The notes: generated by a model not told the origin, from the sequence alone. Numbered from the stretch's first letter, positions 28,146 to 38,314 are shown. The stretch: 64,000 bases of DNA from Rossellomorea sp. AcN35-11 (GCA_030388825.1 CP128835.1:1420001-1484000); one strand, 5' to 3'. Program-made: numbers and translations.

Positions 28146-29256
28146 TCTAAGAGAAGAAAGAGGATACGCGTTGGTGACCGTCTTATTGATGATGGTTGTT
28201 TTTATGGTCATTTCATTATCATTCATGGGCCATTCCTTCAGCAGTGTAAAGCAGAATAGCGAAGTAGAGAAAGACTATCAATCGGTGGCGTTGGCAGAGA
28301 TGGGTGCGGAGTATTTTGAAGGTAAGGTAAAAAATGTGCTGAGAGGTTCCGGGTTGAGTGGAATCACAAGTATAGAAGAATTGAAGAATAGAGTCAGGGC
28401 TTCTCTTGAGAATGGAGAAGGCATTCAGGAGGTTTCGACTGCTGCGTCTTTTCAGATCCCTATGAATAACCTGACCATAGACGTTACATCTGATAAGAGT
28501 CAACTACTCATTACATTTGATAGTGTAGGAAGTTCGGAAGGAAAACAAACGACACTGCATACTACCATGAAAATCCCCATTAAGATAGGACTCAATCCAT
28601 CCAAAAAACTACCTGAGTTCAATCTTATCAAGCAGCCTGTCAACGTTCCTGCTCAATGTAAAAATCCGGCAGTGATCTATGACAGCTGTTTGTCCATCCT
28701 GGTTCTGGGCTCAGCTTCTTATTCTCAAAATCATAATGATTTAAACAATAAACTCATTTATTCGACGGGTGCTCTATCCCTGGACGGGAACGCCAATAAT
28801 ATGAGCAGGACAAGCATTCATACCGATGGTTCAATGAATATTGGCAAGAACATGAATAACGCCGAGAATGTCACACTTGAAGTGAAGGGTGCCTTTACAT
28901 CGGGAGGTCAGTTACGATTGGAGAAATCCCAAGTGTATGTTGCCGGGAGTATGAGCGTTGCGGGACATATGGATGTTGAAGGCAACTCTCATACATATGT
29001 GGGGGGAGATGCTTACATTTCGAAGCACCTATCCATCAGTTCAGACTCTAAAATGTGTGTAGCAGGCAATCTTGAAGCCAGTCAGATAAACATCGATGGA
29101 AAGCTGTATGTGAAAGGATCTGTAAGCGGGAAGATCAAGACAGGTCAGCCGACTTATGTAAATGACACAGATTTTGTGAAAAACTGCGGTGTGAGCGGCT
29201 CGGCTCAGGGGATTACGTTTATGTTGGATGGTCTGGTCAGTGAGGTTGATTATTAA
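28138..29256 (+). CDS. PilX-like pseudopilin with C-terminal repetitive beta domain
   Basis: This 372-residue protein has an atypical pilin-like N terminus ('EERGYALVTVLLMMVVFMVI', no Glu at +5, as in PilX/GspK-type proteins). A helical stem follows, then from about residue 215 a series of short repeats ('VYVAGSMSVAGHMDVEG', 'TYVGGDAYISKHLSI', 'MCVAGNLEASQINIDG') that look like a right-handed beta-solenoid of the polymer-forming/bactofilin type. GspK-like proteins cap the tip of pseudopili, so this could be a tip adhesin. It is the last gene of the operon. Confidence 0.75.
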   Translation: MNDLREERGYALVTVLLMMVVFMVISLSFMGHSFSSVKQNSEVEKDYQSVALAEMGAEYFEGKVKNVLRGSGLSGITSIEELKNRVRASLENGEGIQEVSTAASFQIPMNNLTIDVTSDKSQLLITFDSVGSSEGKQTTLHTTMKIPIKIGLNPSKKLPEFNLIKQPVNVPAQCKNPAVIYDSCLSILVLGSASYSQNHNDLNNKLIYSTGALSLDGNANNMSRTSIHTDGSMNIGKNMNNAENVTLEVKGAFTSGGQLRLEKSQVYVAGSMSVAGHMDVEGNSHTYVGGDAYISKHLSISSDSKMCVAGNLEASQINIDGKLYVKGSVSGKIKTGQPTYVNDTDFVKNCGVSGSAQGITFMLDGLVSEVDY

Positions 29257-29281
29257 ATGTTTAGTAGATGGCATTATAATG

Positions 29282-29316
29282 AAAGAACCCTGGAATACCA
29301 TCCAGGGTTCTTTATT
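29282..29316. terminator. Bidirectional terminator
   Basis: AAAGAACCCTGGA pairs with TCCAGGGTTCTTT around a 6-base loop, between the convergent pseudopilin and GGDEF-EAL genes, and overlaps the stop of the latter. Confidence 0.88.
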
Positions 29317-31745
29317 GTTCCTGCATAATGAGCTGTTTTGACGCATTGGCTTGTTCCAAGCTTTTGACATACTCAATCAGCTTTTCAGGTGGGAGGGGCT
29401 TACTGAAGTAATAACCCTGTCCATATTCACACTCCAGTTCCTTAAGCCAGTTCAGTTGGGATTCTGTTTCGATCCCTTCGGCCACAATGGCCAGCTTTAA
29501 ATGCTTGGCCATGGCAAGGATGGCAGATACAATCGCTTTATTGGACTCATTTTCGTCCAGACCCATAATGAAACTGCGGTCAACCTTTAAGGTTTGAATG
29601 GAGAACTTCTGCAGATAGCTTAACGAACTGTACTCAATGCCGAAATCATCGATTGCGATGGAAACCCCCATCTCCCGGAGGGCATTTAATTTGGCCAATG
29701 CTTCCTCGACATGGTGCATGGTGGTGCTTTCCGTCACTTCCAGTTCGATAAGGGAAGGAGGGACACTGTACGTTTGAAGGACCTCCCTTACGATGTCTAC
29801 AAAGAATTCATCATGGAACTGCCTTGACGAAACATTGATGGAGATCTTGAAGACATGTCCATCCGCCATCCACGTCTTCAACTGCTTGCAGGCTTCAATC
29901 AGGACCTGCTGCCCCAATGGTATGATCAAGCCGGTTTCTTCCGCAAGGGGAATAAAGTCTCCTGGTGAAATCACCCCTTTTACCGGGTGGTTCCATCTTA
30001 GCAGTGCCTCTACACCGACGATTTCCTTATTATCTAACGATAATTGAGGTTGATAGTAGAGCTCGAATTCATCATTCACCAGGGCTTTACGCAGGTTTTC
30101 TTCCAACTCGATAGGATTGATGCCTTTTTCCTCCAGTTGATCGGAAAACAGGAGCTGATAGGCACCCCTGCTCTTTTTAGACGTATACATGGCGATGTCC
30201 GCTTTTTTAAGAAGGGTGGAAAGATCCCCGCCATCGCCCGGGTAAAGGGAAATACCGATGGAAGTGGACGTGATGATGTCATGTCCCCCGATGTCAAAGG
30301 GGGGTTTCAAGGCTCTTTTGTATGCGTGCAGCGATTTTTTGAACGTCACTTCTACTCTCGATGGAAGGGAGTAAGATCAGGAATTCATCCCCGCTCATCC
30401 TGGCGATGAAGCCTTTTTTATCCAGGACATCCGTACAGCGCTCCCCAACCCGGGAGATGAGTTCATCCCCATATCCGTGTCCCAGTGTGTCATTGACAAT
30501 TTTAAATCGGTTGAGATCCAGGAGAAGGATCGCCATTTGCCGATGTCCCTCATTCACTTTTCTCTTGAATACCTCATTGAAATAGCGTCTGTTCGGCAAG
30601 CCCGTCAGCTCATCATGGTATGCGAGATATCTGATTTTCTCTTTGTCCCTGATTGCTTCGGTTATATCTGTGACCAGTACGTGGGCACCGGTCACCTCCC
30701 CATTGAGGTAGACCGGGACAACGATCGCTTGAGTGGTCATAAGGTGCCCTTGACGGTGGGCCACATCTATTTCCATCTTCAATGCCTCTCCTGAAAGAGA
30801 TCGCTGGAAGGCAGATTGGATCCGGTTCAAGTCCGTAGCCTTGACATAAGAACGGAAGCCCTTGCCGATGATCTTGACCAGTGGATAACCCGTCAGCTCC
30901 GAGGCGCGTTCGTTTGCTTCCACGATGATGCCGTTTCGATTGTAAGTGAAGATGGCAGAAAGATTATTCTCATAGAGAGATTTGTACTGCTGTTCTTTTT
31001 CGTGGATCTCCTTCATCTGTCTCTGATGCATTTCATCGGCCAAATGATCGGGGATGAACCAGAGGACCAAGAGGACTCCCATCTCAATAATGAAGGGGAG
31101 AAGCTGCTTATCCTCGATCAACGCCAGATGCTCACTGTATTTCTCCGGTGAAAGGAGGGAATAGGCTGTCAAATACGTGATGCCTGAAAAACCCAACCCC
31201 ATGACGATGCTCCAAAGCACCTGTCGTATCCCTCTTTGTGACAGATTTTCCTGATTATTTAACTGCAGCAGCATGCGGAAGAAGGGAAATGTCACCCCGA
31301 GTGTCATGAGAATCGTCAGGGAGATATACGTAGGCTTTATATCCACATGGGGATAAATCAGCCCGAAATAGGTAGAGAAATTTCCAATCATCATAATAAG
31401 GGAGAACGTGAAGCCCCCTTTGATAAAATTCACTTTATCCGTATTCACGCCTTGAAAAAGAAGCAGTGAAAAATAAATACTCACGAAGCAGACGACAAAG
31501 AAGATCGGGGCAAAAGAGAAAAACTTCATGATAAAGAGTGTGTTCGAAACCATTACAATGACGGATCCATGAAGCAGACAATAAAAAATACTATATGTAA
31601 AGGAAAGAAACAAAAGTTCTTTTTTCCTTATCTCAGGCTTCTCGCCATTTCTAGTAAAGGATTCCCTTAGTGCCAGATAACTGCATGCGGAAGATAATAA
31701 TATACTTACTGAAATCGTTATAAAAATCATCAAGTAATTAGTCAT
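29312..31745 (-). pseudogene. GGDEF-EAL c-di-GMP turnover protein with membrane and PAS domains, frameshifted
   Basis: Two frames join into about 810 residues if one base is removed from the G6 run (30299-30304). The order is: about seven membrane segments (1-235), a PAS domain (about 255-365), GGDEF with 'SGDEF' in place of GGDEF and no upstream RxxD inhibition site, then EAL. The EAL domain keeps every catalytic residue I can check: 'EALLRW', 'INVSSRQF', 'VTEST', 'DDFG', 'LKVDRSF', 'AEGIET' and 'GQGYYFSKPL'. It is most likely a c-di-GMP phosphodiesterase with a regulatory or weakly active cyclase domain. A c-di-GMP riboswitch lies 5 kb away. Confidence 0.85.
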
Positions 31746-31862
31746 TTATACCTCCGTCTTTTTACTTATATCTACAATTATATCATCTATTTCGACAGGA
31801 ATTTCTAATTATTAGTATTTTTTTTGACAGGATGACCGTTCGCCCACTATCCTCATCTCCGC

Positions 31863-31894
31863 AAAAAAACCCCTTCGCATCTTTCGCGAAAAGG
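31863..31894 (-). terminator. Terminator of the SCO gene
   Basis: On the leftward strand CCTTTTCGC pairs with GCGAAGGGG (two G-U pairs), followed by seven Ts. Confidence 0.75.
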
Positions 31895-32485
31895 TCAGTT
31901 TAACTTCTTTATATCTTCCATGATCTCTTCATATGGAGGGCTTGAAACCCCTTCATACTTCTTCAGGAGAACTCCATTTTCGCTCACTAAGTAAAAGGAC
32001 GTCCCATGAACAAACTGGTTCGAGCCTTCCACAGGAGCAGCGGGGGTTTTAAATGAAAGATTGGCAAATGATTCGATGTCATCACGGGGATATCCCGTCA
32101 AAAAGCTCCAATTGTCATTGTCCATTTCATATCTCTCACTATATTCCTTCAACACAGGGGGAGTATCATGCTCCGGATCGATGCTGATGGAAACGAGTTG
32201 AACGTCATCCCCGAGTCCCGCTTCTTTGATCTTCTGTTGAAGCTTCGCCATATTCGCCGTCATGGGAAGGCAAACCGTATCACAATTCGTGAAGATGAAG
32301 TCGGCCACTACAATCTTTCCCTTATTGAGCTCGGCAAAGGATGTGGTCGTTCCATTCTGATCCACAGCGGTCAAATCACCCACCTCCACTTTCATAGGGA
32401 AAGAATCCTCCACCTTTTCACCCTGGCAGCCAGCCAGTAAGAAAAGGGATATGGCAATCGCCGGAATAATAGATGTCACATTCAT
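31895..32485 (-). CDS. SCO1/SenC family lipoprotein
   Basis: This 196-residue protein has a lipobox 'LLAGC' (Cys20) and a thioredoxin fold. The copper motif 'FTNCDTVCLPM' gives Cys68 and Cys72, and His160 lies in 'FVHGTSFYL', the three ligands used by SCO proteins. They deliver copper or reduce the CuA site of cytochrome c oxidase at the outer face of the membrane. B. subtilis YpmQ is the comparable protein. No oxidase genes are adjacent. Divergence from the usual context leaves a paralog possible. Confidence 0.88.
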   Translation of the reverse strand: MNVTSIIPAIAISLFLLAGCQGEKVEDSFPMKVEVGDLTAVDQNGTTTSFAELNKGKIVVADFIFTNCDTVCLPMTANMAKLQQKIKEAGLGDDVQLVSISIDPEHDTPPVLKEYSERYEMDNDNWSFLTGYPRDDIESFANLSFKTPAAPVEGSNQFVHGTSFYLVSENGVLLKKYEGVSSPPYEEIMEDIKKLN

Positions 32486-32506
32486 ATTTACCTCCTCCTA
32501 CTAATG

Positions 32507-32543
32507 AGGTCCGTCCCCTGCCATCAGAAGAGGGACGGACCTT
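32507..32543. repeat. GGGACGGACC palindrome upstream of the SCO gene
   Basis: AGGTCCGTCCC and GGGACGGACCT face each other across 14 bases, between the substrate-binding protein gene and the SCO gene (both leftward). It likely ends transcription from the ABC transporter operon, though the U tract is poor. Confidence 0.65.
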
Positions 32544-32548
32544 GAAAG

Positions 32549-33538
32549 TTAGTCGATGAATTGTTTGTCGATCAGGTCGGTGAATACCGGTTTTTCTTTT
32601 AGGAATTTCAGTTCATAGGATGAGTCAGCGAAGGCTTGAACGGCTTCCGAGTCTACTTTGAACGTGAAGCCGATGCGTTCCCACGCCTGATCCACGACTT
32701 CTTTGCTCAGCTCCTGGCCGGTTACTTCTTTCACGTCTTTAATCGTGATTTCTTTCGCTTCTTCGGGATTTTCAGCGATGAATGACGTAGCTTCCTTATG
32801 GGCATCGACGATTTTTTGGATGGTTTCAGGGTTCTCTTTCACAGATTGGCCTGAAGCGACAAGGACGGAAGCAGGCAAGGTTTCACCAAATGAGATTTCA
32901 TTATGATCGATGATGACACTGGCCCCGGTCTCCTGCTGGATCACAGCAGCCCAAGGTTCCGGTGCGACAGCGATATCGACTTTACCGGACTTCAGCATGT
33001 TGGCATATTGTGCCGGATTCCCCGTTACATGCTTCATGGTACCGCCGATCCGTTGTGATTCAATGCCATGTTCTTTCAGGAATGTTTCCACCTGGACATC
33101 ATGTGTGCATCCGACGGCTGGAGTGATAAAGGACTTTCCTGCGAAATCTTTCACGGATTTCACTCCGCTTTGTTTACTCGCCAGTACCACGGTTCCGCCT
33201 GTAGACCCCCCGCCGATGATCTTCACGTCTGCCCCTGTCATGTAGTTGTTCATGGCTGGACCCGGTCCTACAAGGCCGGCATCGATTTCACCCGTTTTCA
33301 GGGCCGTCATGAAGGATGATCCATCCGGGAAGGTTTTGTATTCGATCTTTGTGCCGTCTCCCAGCTGCTTTTCATAAAATCCTTTGTCTTTTGCCACCAT
33401 GGCGGGAACGTGGTTAATATTTGGGAAGTAGCCGATGACGACCTTCTCACTTACGTCGCTGCTTTTTTCCGTCCCGCACCCTGCCAGGATCCCCAGGAAT
33501 GTAAAGAAAATCGTCACAAGTAAAAATGCTTTTTTCAT
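32549..33538 (-). CDS. ABC transporter substrate-binding lipoprotein (SsuA/TauA/NitT family)
   Basis: This 329-residue protein has a lipobox 'GILAGC' and the family pattern 'VVIGYFPNINHVPAMVAKDKGF', with 'GEIDAGLVGPGPAMN' near residue 85 and 'AVGCTHDVQVETFL' near 143. Relatives bind sulfonates, taurine, nitrate or pyrimidine precursors. I cannot fix the ligand. It is last in a leftward ATPase-permease-binding protein operon, 27 bases after the permease gene. Confidence 0.85.
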   Translation of the reverse strand: MKKAFLLVTIFFTFLGILAGCGTEKSSDVSEKVVIGYFPNINHVPAMVAKDKGFYEKQLGDGTKIEYKTFPDGSSFMTALKTGEIDAGLVGPGPAMNNYMTGADVKIIGGGSTGGTVVLASKQSGVKSVKDFAGKSFITPAVGCTHDVQVETFLKEHGIESQRIGGTMKHVTGNPAQYANMLKSGKVDIAVAPEPWAAVIQQETGASVIIDHNEISFGETLPASVLVASGQSVKENPETIQKIVDAHKEATSFIAENPEEAKEITIKDVKEVTGQELSKEVVDQAWERIGFTFKVDSEAVQAFADSSYELKFLKEKPVFTDLIDKQFID

Positions 33539-33565
33539 TTTGTAACCTCCTGTTTTTATAGTCGT

Positions 33566-34321
33566 TTATGATTCCAATCCCCAACGCTTGATCACTGACT
33601 TCTCCATGCGCTGGAAGATCAGTTGATCCACAATCGCCCCGACGACCCCGATGATGATCATGACGGCGATGACAAGGCTCATATCACCGAAATCCGATGC
33701 GTATCTGAGGGTGTAACCGAGACCAGGCCCGGTGCTCAGCAGCTCACCCGCCATGAGCGCTCTCCAGGCAAATGCCCATGCAAGTCGGGATCCGGTGACC
33801 ACATAAGGGATCGATGCTGGGAAAATGACCCGGATGAATAAGTCCAACCCTCTCGATCCCATCGTTTGAGCGGCTTTTAAGAAGAGGGGGGAGACGTTTT
33901 TGATCCCCATCCGGATATTGAGTGCCATCACGAAGGTCCCTCCCAGGATCACGACGAAGATGACGGCTTTTTCATTGAGGCCGAACCACATGATCGCCAG
34001 TGGCAGCCATACGATGCTCGGTACGCTTTGAAAAGCCAGGAGCAGGGACCCGATGGTCTCATCGGCAGTCTTTGACTTAGCCAGAAGAACACCTATGCTG
34101 GTCCCGACGACTAATGATATCCCCAATCCGATGAACAGGCGTTTAAAGCTTGCGATCAGGTCGATGATCAAGGTCTGATCGGCAATTCCGGTGAACAGGG
34201 CCTGGAAAACGGAAGTGGGAGAGGGGAGGACGACTTCTGTCCATAACCCGAATCGTGATCCCGATTCCCAAAGGCCTATAACGAGGGCGAAAAAGATGAT
34301 GCGTTTAAGAGCTGTGTTCAT
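33566..34321 (-). CDS. ABC transporter permease (SsuC/TauC-like)
   Basis: This 251-residue BPD-type permease has six membrane segments. The 'EAA' loop is visible as '[23 protein letters not shown]' at about residues 155-177. I chose ATG 34321 because GAGGAG lies 7 bases upstream; the GTG at 34336 does not. It overlaps the end of the ATPase gene by 17 bases, so translation is coupled. Confidence 0.87.
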   Translation of the reverse strand: MNTALKRIIFFALVIGLWESGSRFGLWTEVVLPSPTSVFQALFTGIADQTLIIDLIASFKRLFIGLGISLVVGTSIGVLLAKSKTADETIGSLLLAFQSVPSIVWLPLAIMWFGLNEKAVIFVVILGGTFVMALNIRMGIKNVSPLFLKAAQTMGSRGLDLFIRVIFPASIPYVVTGSRLAWAFAWRALMAGELLSTGPGLGYTLRYASDFGDMSLVIAVMIIIGVVGAIVDQLIFQRMEKSVIKRWGLES

Positions 34322-35092
34322 AGGCCAACTCCTCACTTATCACTTTGTCGATTTCCTTCTTTAGATAGCTCATGATGTGCTCTTCGATCTTCACCATTTC
34401 TTTCTTATGGGCATCCCGCGGGCGGGGAAGCTCGACTTTGATATCAGCAAGGATCGTGCCCGGCCGGGTCCCCATGACGATGATCCGGTCTGAGAGCTTA
34501 ATAGATTCAGAGATACTGTGGGTCACGAACAAGACGGTCTTCTTCGTTTCCATCCAAATCGTTTCAAGCTGGTGATGGAGACGGGAGCGGGTCTGTTCAT
34601 CCAGTGCCCCGAAAGGTTCATCCATAAGAAGGATCTCCGGGTTCATGGAGAGGGCCCTGGCAATGGCCACCCGCTGCTATGCCCCCTGATAATTCATGCG
34701 GGTAATGATCCTGATAGTTTCCCAGCTGGACCATATGTAGGTACTTGGCGGCCTGCTGCTTCGCTTCTTTTTTTGACATTTCTTTCTTGAGAGGGAAAGT
34801 CACATTGTCCCGTACGTTCAGCCACGGGAATAGTGCCGCTTGCTGGAACACCATCCCCCCGGTCTTTACCGGGCTTTTTGATTGGCTTTCCGCCTACAAG
34901 GATTTCTCCCGATGTCGAACCGGTCAACCCCGCCACGATGGAGAGGAGGGTGGACTTCCCGCACCCTGATGGTCCCAGGATGGAAACAAATTCACCCTTG
35001 TCGATCTCCAGGTTCATGTCTTTAAGGACATCAGTCGGCTTTCCGGTCTTATCGAGGTATTGTTTATTGAGTCGGTTGATTTGAATAAACAT
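34305..35092 (-). pseudogene. ABC transporter ATPase (SsuB/TauB-like), two frameshifts
   Basis: Three frames join into about 262 residues. Walker A 'GPSGCGKST' is in the first. 'MVFQQAALFPWLNV' follows after one base is dropped at the run 34855-34860. The signature 'ELSGG' lies in the second frame. '[24 protein letters not shown]' (Walker B, D-loop) and 'VTHSISE' (H-loop) follow in the third, after a shift near 34678-34681, where two bases of the 'MQQR' codons appear missing. It is first in the operon. I chose ATG 35092 (MFIQINRL), which has GGGGTGG upstream. Confidence 0.8.
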
Positions 35093-35257
35093 GAATCCAC
35101 CCCTATCCTTATAATTCATATTAGTTTACTCGGAATATAAATAATACAATTATAGTATATTGGAGATGGTTGTCAAGGTTTCCATTTTTTGTTGAGTGAA
35201 AATAATGTAATTTCAAAAAGATCTGCACGCCTAAAAAAGGAAAAATAATCTAAAAAG

Positions 35258-35284
35258 TGAACTATTTCCGGCTTCAGTATCGTC
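35258..35284 (+). promoter_or_regulatory. Possible ECF sigma-type promoter
   Basis: TGAACT (35258-35263), 17 bases, then CGTC (35281-35284) resembles Bacillus ECF promoters (TGAAAC-N16/17-CGTC). It lies 110 bases upstream of the membrane protein gene at 35394, in a region with no good TTGACA/TATAAT pair. Confidence 0.35.
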
Positions 35285-35393
35285 TAATAAGTGAAAGAAA
35301 AAAGCGGGTTAAGAATACACGGAAATCTAGTTCACTTCTCACACTTTTTTCGCGCCCTGAACAAGGGCCATTCCAAAATTGGAGGACGAAAAA

Positions 35394-36299
35394 ATGAAGA
35401 AACAGAATGGAGAAAAATCACTGCGGCCATTAGACGAAACGAACTCCCCTCAAAAGAAAAACGGGAAAGATGGAAAGATTCGCACATTCGTTGCCGCAAC
35501 TGTAGGAGTAGTGGGTTTTTCAATACTGGGGATGTATATGATCTTGGAAACAAATGGGGAAAAGATCACCCAAGCATCCGGTGCCGAAGGGAAAGGGATT
35601 CATTCGGATCCCCAGGAAGTGCAGGAGGATGACCTGTTAACATTCATTGAAAAATCAAAATCAGAGTCGGCCAGGATCTCTCTAAGGAAAGCAGAAAACC
35701 CATCATTAAAGGATCAGGACTCCACGCCGGCAGCAGAGAAGGACTTACCATCAAACATTGGATCAACTGAAGGGATGAACCAAGATAATCAGAAGGCCGT
35801 GACTATATCCCAGCAGGAAGAAACCGAAAGCAAAAAGCCCGAGGAAAAGGAACGATCAAGCACTGCTGCAGTAGAAGACAATAAACCGGACGCAGACAAA
35901 CAAGAAGAATACCCATTGGAATTCACCATGACCGATTCCAATGGACATACCTTTCTCCTAAGTCGTGATTATGGTATTTATAAAATCGGCAAGAAGTATG
36001 ATGAGATCGCTCAACCACACGGAGGGCGCTTCTACTATACCCCGAACTCTGATATGTCACATGTCATTATCGGCAGGAAGATCATTGCCACTGTATCTCT
36101 CGTTTCAGCAGCTGACGTGGAGTATAAAGAACTCTTTATCGATTTGATGTCTTTCCAGTCAAAGAAGTATACAAGGGAAGAATTTGCTTCCATTGTAGAT
36201 GAAGTCATCCAAAGCGGCGAGCCCTACAAAGTGGAGGAAGGCGACGGAGGGGAGATCCTTTCCTTGAAAGACGGAAATCTGGTTTATCATAATTGGTAG
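35394..36299 (+). CDS. Single-pass membrane protein with long acidic linker, unknown function
   Basis: This 301-residue protein has a basic N terminus, one membrane segment ('FVAATVGVVGFSILGMYMIL', about 32-51), a low-complexity Glu/Lys/Ser linker to about residue 180, then a folded outer domain ('LEFTMTDSNGHTFLLSRDYGIY' to the end). I do not recognise the domain. ATG 35394 has GGAGG 8 bases upstream. The layout (tail-out sensor- or tether-like) and the ECF-like promoter hint at envelope stress, which is only inference. It is monocistronic. Confidence 0.7.
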   Translation: MKKQNGEKSLRPLDETNSPQKKNGKDGKIRTFVAATVGVVGFSILGMYMILETNGEKITQASGAEGKGIHSDPQEVQEDDLLTFIEKSKSESARISLRKAENPSLKDQDSTPAAEKDLPSNIGSTEGMNQDNQKAVTISQQEETESKKPEEKERSSTAAVEDNKPDADKQEEYPLEFTMTDSNGHTFLLSRDYGIYKIGKKYDEIAQPHGGRFYYTPNSDMSHVIIGRKIIATVSLVSAADVEYKELFIDLMSFQSKKYTREEFASIVDEVIQSGEPYKVEEGDGGEILSLKDGNLVYHNW

Positions 36300-36337
36300 A
36301 GGAGCTTATCCGAACCATTTGTATCAAAAGGCAGGGG

Positions 36338-36377
36338 AAACACCCAGTATCATAAAAGATGATGCTGGGTGTTTTTT
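36338..36377 (+). terminator. Terminator
   Basis: AACACCCAG-T-ATCAT pairs with ATGAT-G-CTGGGTGTT around AAAAG, followed by seven Ts. Confidence 0.9.
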
Positions 36378-36544
36378 TATTTGCTTTTTGCAAAGCTCTT
36401 TTTCACAAAAATGGTTGCTTATTTACAAATAGAAGGCTCTGTCAAAACCTCATCAGCTCAACTGAACGTTGATTCGAAGTACCTAACAAGGAGTGACATA
36501 ACCACACTGCCAATACCAATTTTTCCACGTCAAGTAAAAAACTC

Positions 36545-36634
36545 AGTAAAATTTAATTATTTTATTTACTAAAATGTTTACTATAACAGCGCTTTCACGT
36601 TATACTGTCTTTAAAGATATAGAAAGCGCTTCAT
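36545..36634 (+). promoter_or_regulatory. Symporter promoter with AGTAAA/TTTACT operator and cre-like site
   Basis: AGTAAA (36545-36550) and TTTACT (36565-36570) form an inverted pair with a 14-base spacer, and TTTACT recurs at 36577-36582. The last could double as the -35, with TATACT (36601-36606) 18 bases on. TAGAAAGCGCTTCAT (36620-36634) matches the CcpA cre consensus at all but two fixed positions. The same half-sites occur before galK and the sugar ABC operon. Confidence 0.55.
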
Positions 36635-36686
36635 CCAACATTGATTAAGCAGCGAAAAGAGAGATGGATAGAGAGGAGTTTCAACT

Positions 36687-38273
36687 ATGATGTTCACAAT
36701 TATTTCCTTCTTGTTCTTTACGATTCTGGTAGCATTGGTTTCGTATTGGAAGACAAAGGACGAGGATCTCGGAACACAGGAAGGGTATTTTCTTGCAGGA
36801 CGGAGTCTAACAGGTTGGGTGATCGGGGGATCACTGATGCTCACAAACTTATCGACAGAGCAGCTGATCGGCCTGAATGCCCAGGGGTACACGGATAACA
36901 TGTCTGTAATGGGCTGGGAAGTGGGATCGGCCATCGCCCTTGTACTGGTTGCCTTTTATTTACTTCCCCGTTATTTAAAAGGGGGAATCACGACGATACC
37001 TGATTTTCTTGAAGAGCGCTTTGATTCAAGTACAAAGCAGATTGTTACGATTCTATTCTTGTTCGGATATGTGTTTAACTTATTGCCTCCGATCCTTTAT
37101 TCGGGAGCGGTCGCTTTGAGCGGTATCTTCAATGTTCCGGAAATGCTTGGGGTGGACAGGACGACGGCCCTTTGGATCACAGTCTGGTCCATCGGGATCA
37201 TTGGTTCCCTGTATGCCATTTTCGGTGGATTGAAAGCGGTTGCCGTCTCCGATACCATCAACGGAATCGGGCTTCTCATCGGTGGTTTGATGATTCCGGT
37301 GATTGGATTATTCGTTCTTGGGGACGGTTCCCTCTTTACCGGATTCAGCACCATCATGGAGAACACGCCTGAGAAATTGAATGCAATCGGAAAGCCTGAG
37401 GATCCGGTTCCGTTCAGTACGATGTTTACAGGGATGCTACTCGTCAACCTTTTCTATTGGGGGACGGCTCAGCATATCATGCAGCGTGCCCTGGCCGCGA
37501 AGAATCTGAAAGAGGGTCAGAAAGGGGTTCTGATTGCAGCGGCCTTGAAGTTGATCGGACCATTTTTCTTAATTCTCCCTGGGATCATCGCGTTCAACAT
37601 GTTCGGGGAAAACCTTGAGCCGACGGATGCGTATCCCCGTCTCGTGAATGAGATCCTGCCGACGCCACTTGTAGGATTCTTTGCAGCCGTGTTATTCGGT
37701 GCGATCCTGTCGTCGTTCAACTCGGCGTTGAACTCATCTGTCACTCTGTTTACGTTGAATATCTATAAGCCTTACGTGAAGCCGGGTGCTTCGGATAAGC
37801 AGCTTGTCAAAAACGGGAAATATTTCGGTGTGCTGCTAGCCGTGTTCGCCATGGTCCTGGCACCCCTCATTGAAAAGGCGCCGCAGGGCTTCTTCCAGTA
37901 CCTGCAGATTGTAAACGGCTTTTATAATGTGCCGATCTTTACGATCATCATTGTGGGGTACATGACGAAACGGGTACCTGCCATTGCAGCGAAAATTTCG
38001 CTCTTTGTGTTCATTTCCCTGTATGCGATTACACAGCTGTTCTGGGATACAGGACTTCACTTCCTGCATATTTTAGGGATTCTTTTCGTCCTATGCTCCG
38101 CCCTGATGCTCATGATCGGGAAGTTCAAACCGAGGGACACGGAGTATACGTTAAAGGAATCTCATAAAGTGGACATGACACCATGGAAAATCGTCTACCC
38201 GATCGGGATTGCCTGTACGATTGCCATGATCATCATCTATATGGTCTTCTCCCCTGTAGGGATTGGGGCCTAA
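36687..38273 (+). CDS. Sodium:galactose/glucose-type symporter (SSS family)
   Basis: This 528-residue protein with about 14 membrane segments belongs to the solute:sodium symporter family, close to SglT. Visible motifs are 'GYFLAGRSLTGWVIGGSLMLTNLSTEQLIGLNAQ', spread over about 32-66, and 'WGTAQHIMQRALAAKNLKEGQKG' at about 257-279. It would import galactose or a galactoside with Na+. GAGAGGAG precedes the ATG pair. It is upstream of an alpha-galactosidase gene, but a terminator separates them. The regulatory region suggests induction by galactose and glucose repression. Confidence 0.87.
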   Translation: MMFTIISFLFFTILVALVSYWKTKDEDLGTQEGYFLAGRSLTGWVIGGSLMLTNLSTEQLIGLNAQGYTDNMSVMGWEVGSAIALVLVAFYLLPRYLKGGITTIPDFLEERFDSSTKQIVTILFLFGYVFNLLPPILYSGAVALSGIFNVPEMLGVDRTTALWITVWSIGIIGSLYAIFGGLKAVAVSDTINGIGLLIGGLMIPVIGLFVLGDGSLFTGFSTIMENTPEKLNAIGKPEDPVPFSTMFTGMLLVNLFYWGTAQHIMQRALAAKNLKEGQKGVLIAAALKLIGPFFLILPGIIAFNMFGENLEPTDAYPRLVNEILPTPLVGFFAAVLFGAILSSFNSALNSSVTLFTLNIYKPYVKPGASDKQLVKNGKYFGVLLAVFAMVLAPLIEKAPQGFFQYLQIVNGFYNVPIFTIIIVGYMTKRVPAIAAKISLFVFISLYAITQLFWDTGLHFLHILGILFVLCSALMLMIGKFKPRDTEYTLKESHKVDMTPWKIVYPIGIACTIAMIIIYMVFSPVGIGA

Positions 38274-38284
38274 CCATACAACCG

Positions 38285-38314
38285 AACAGTCAGGTGAAGG
38301 CCTGGCTGTTTTTC
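38285..38314 (+). terminator. Terminator after the symporter gene
   Basis: AACAG-T-CAGG pairs with CCTG-G-CTGTT around a 6-base loop, followed by TTTC. Confidence 0.75.
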
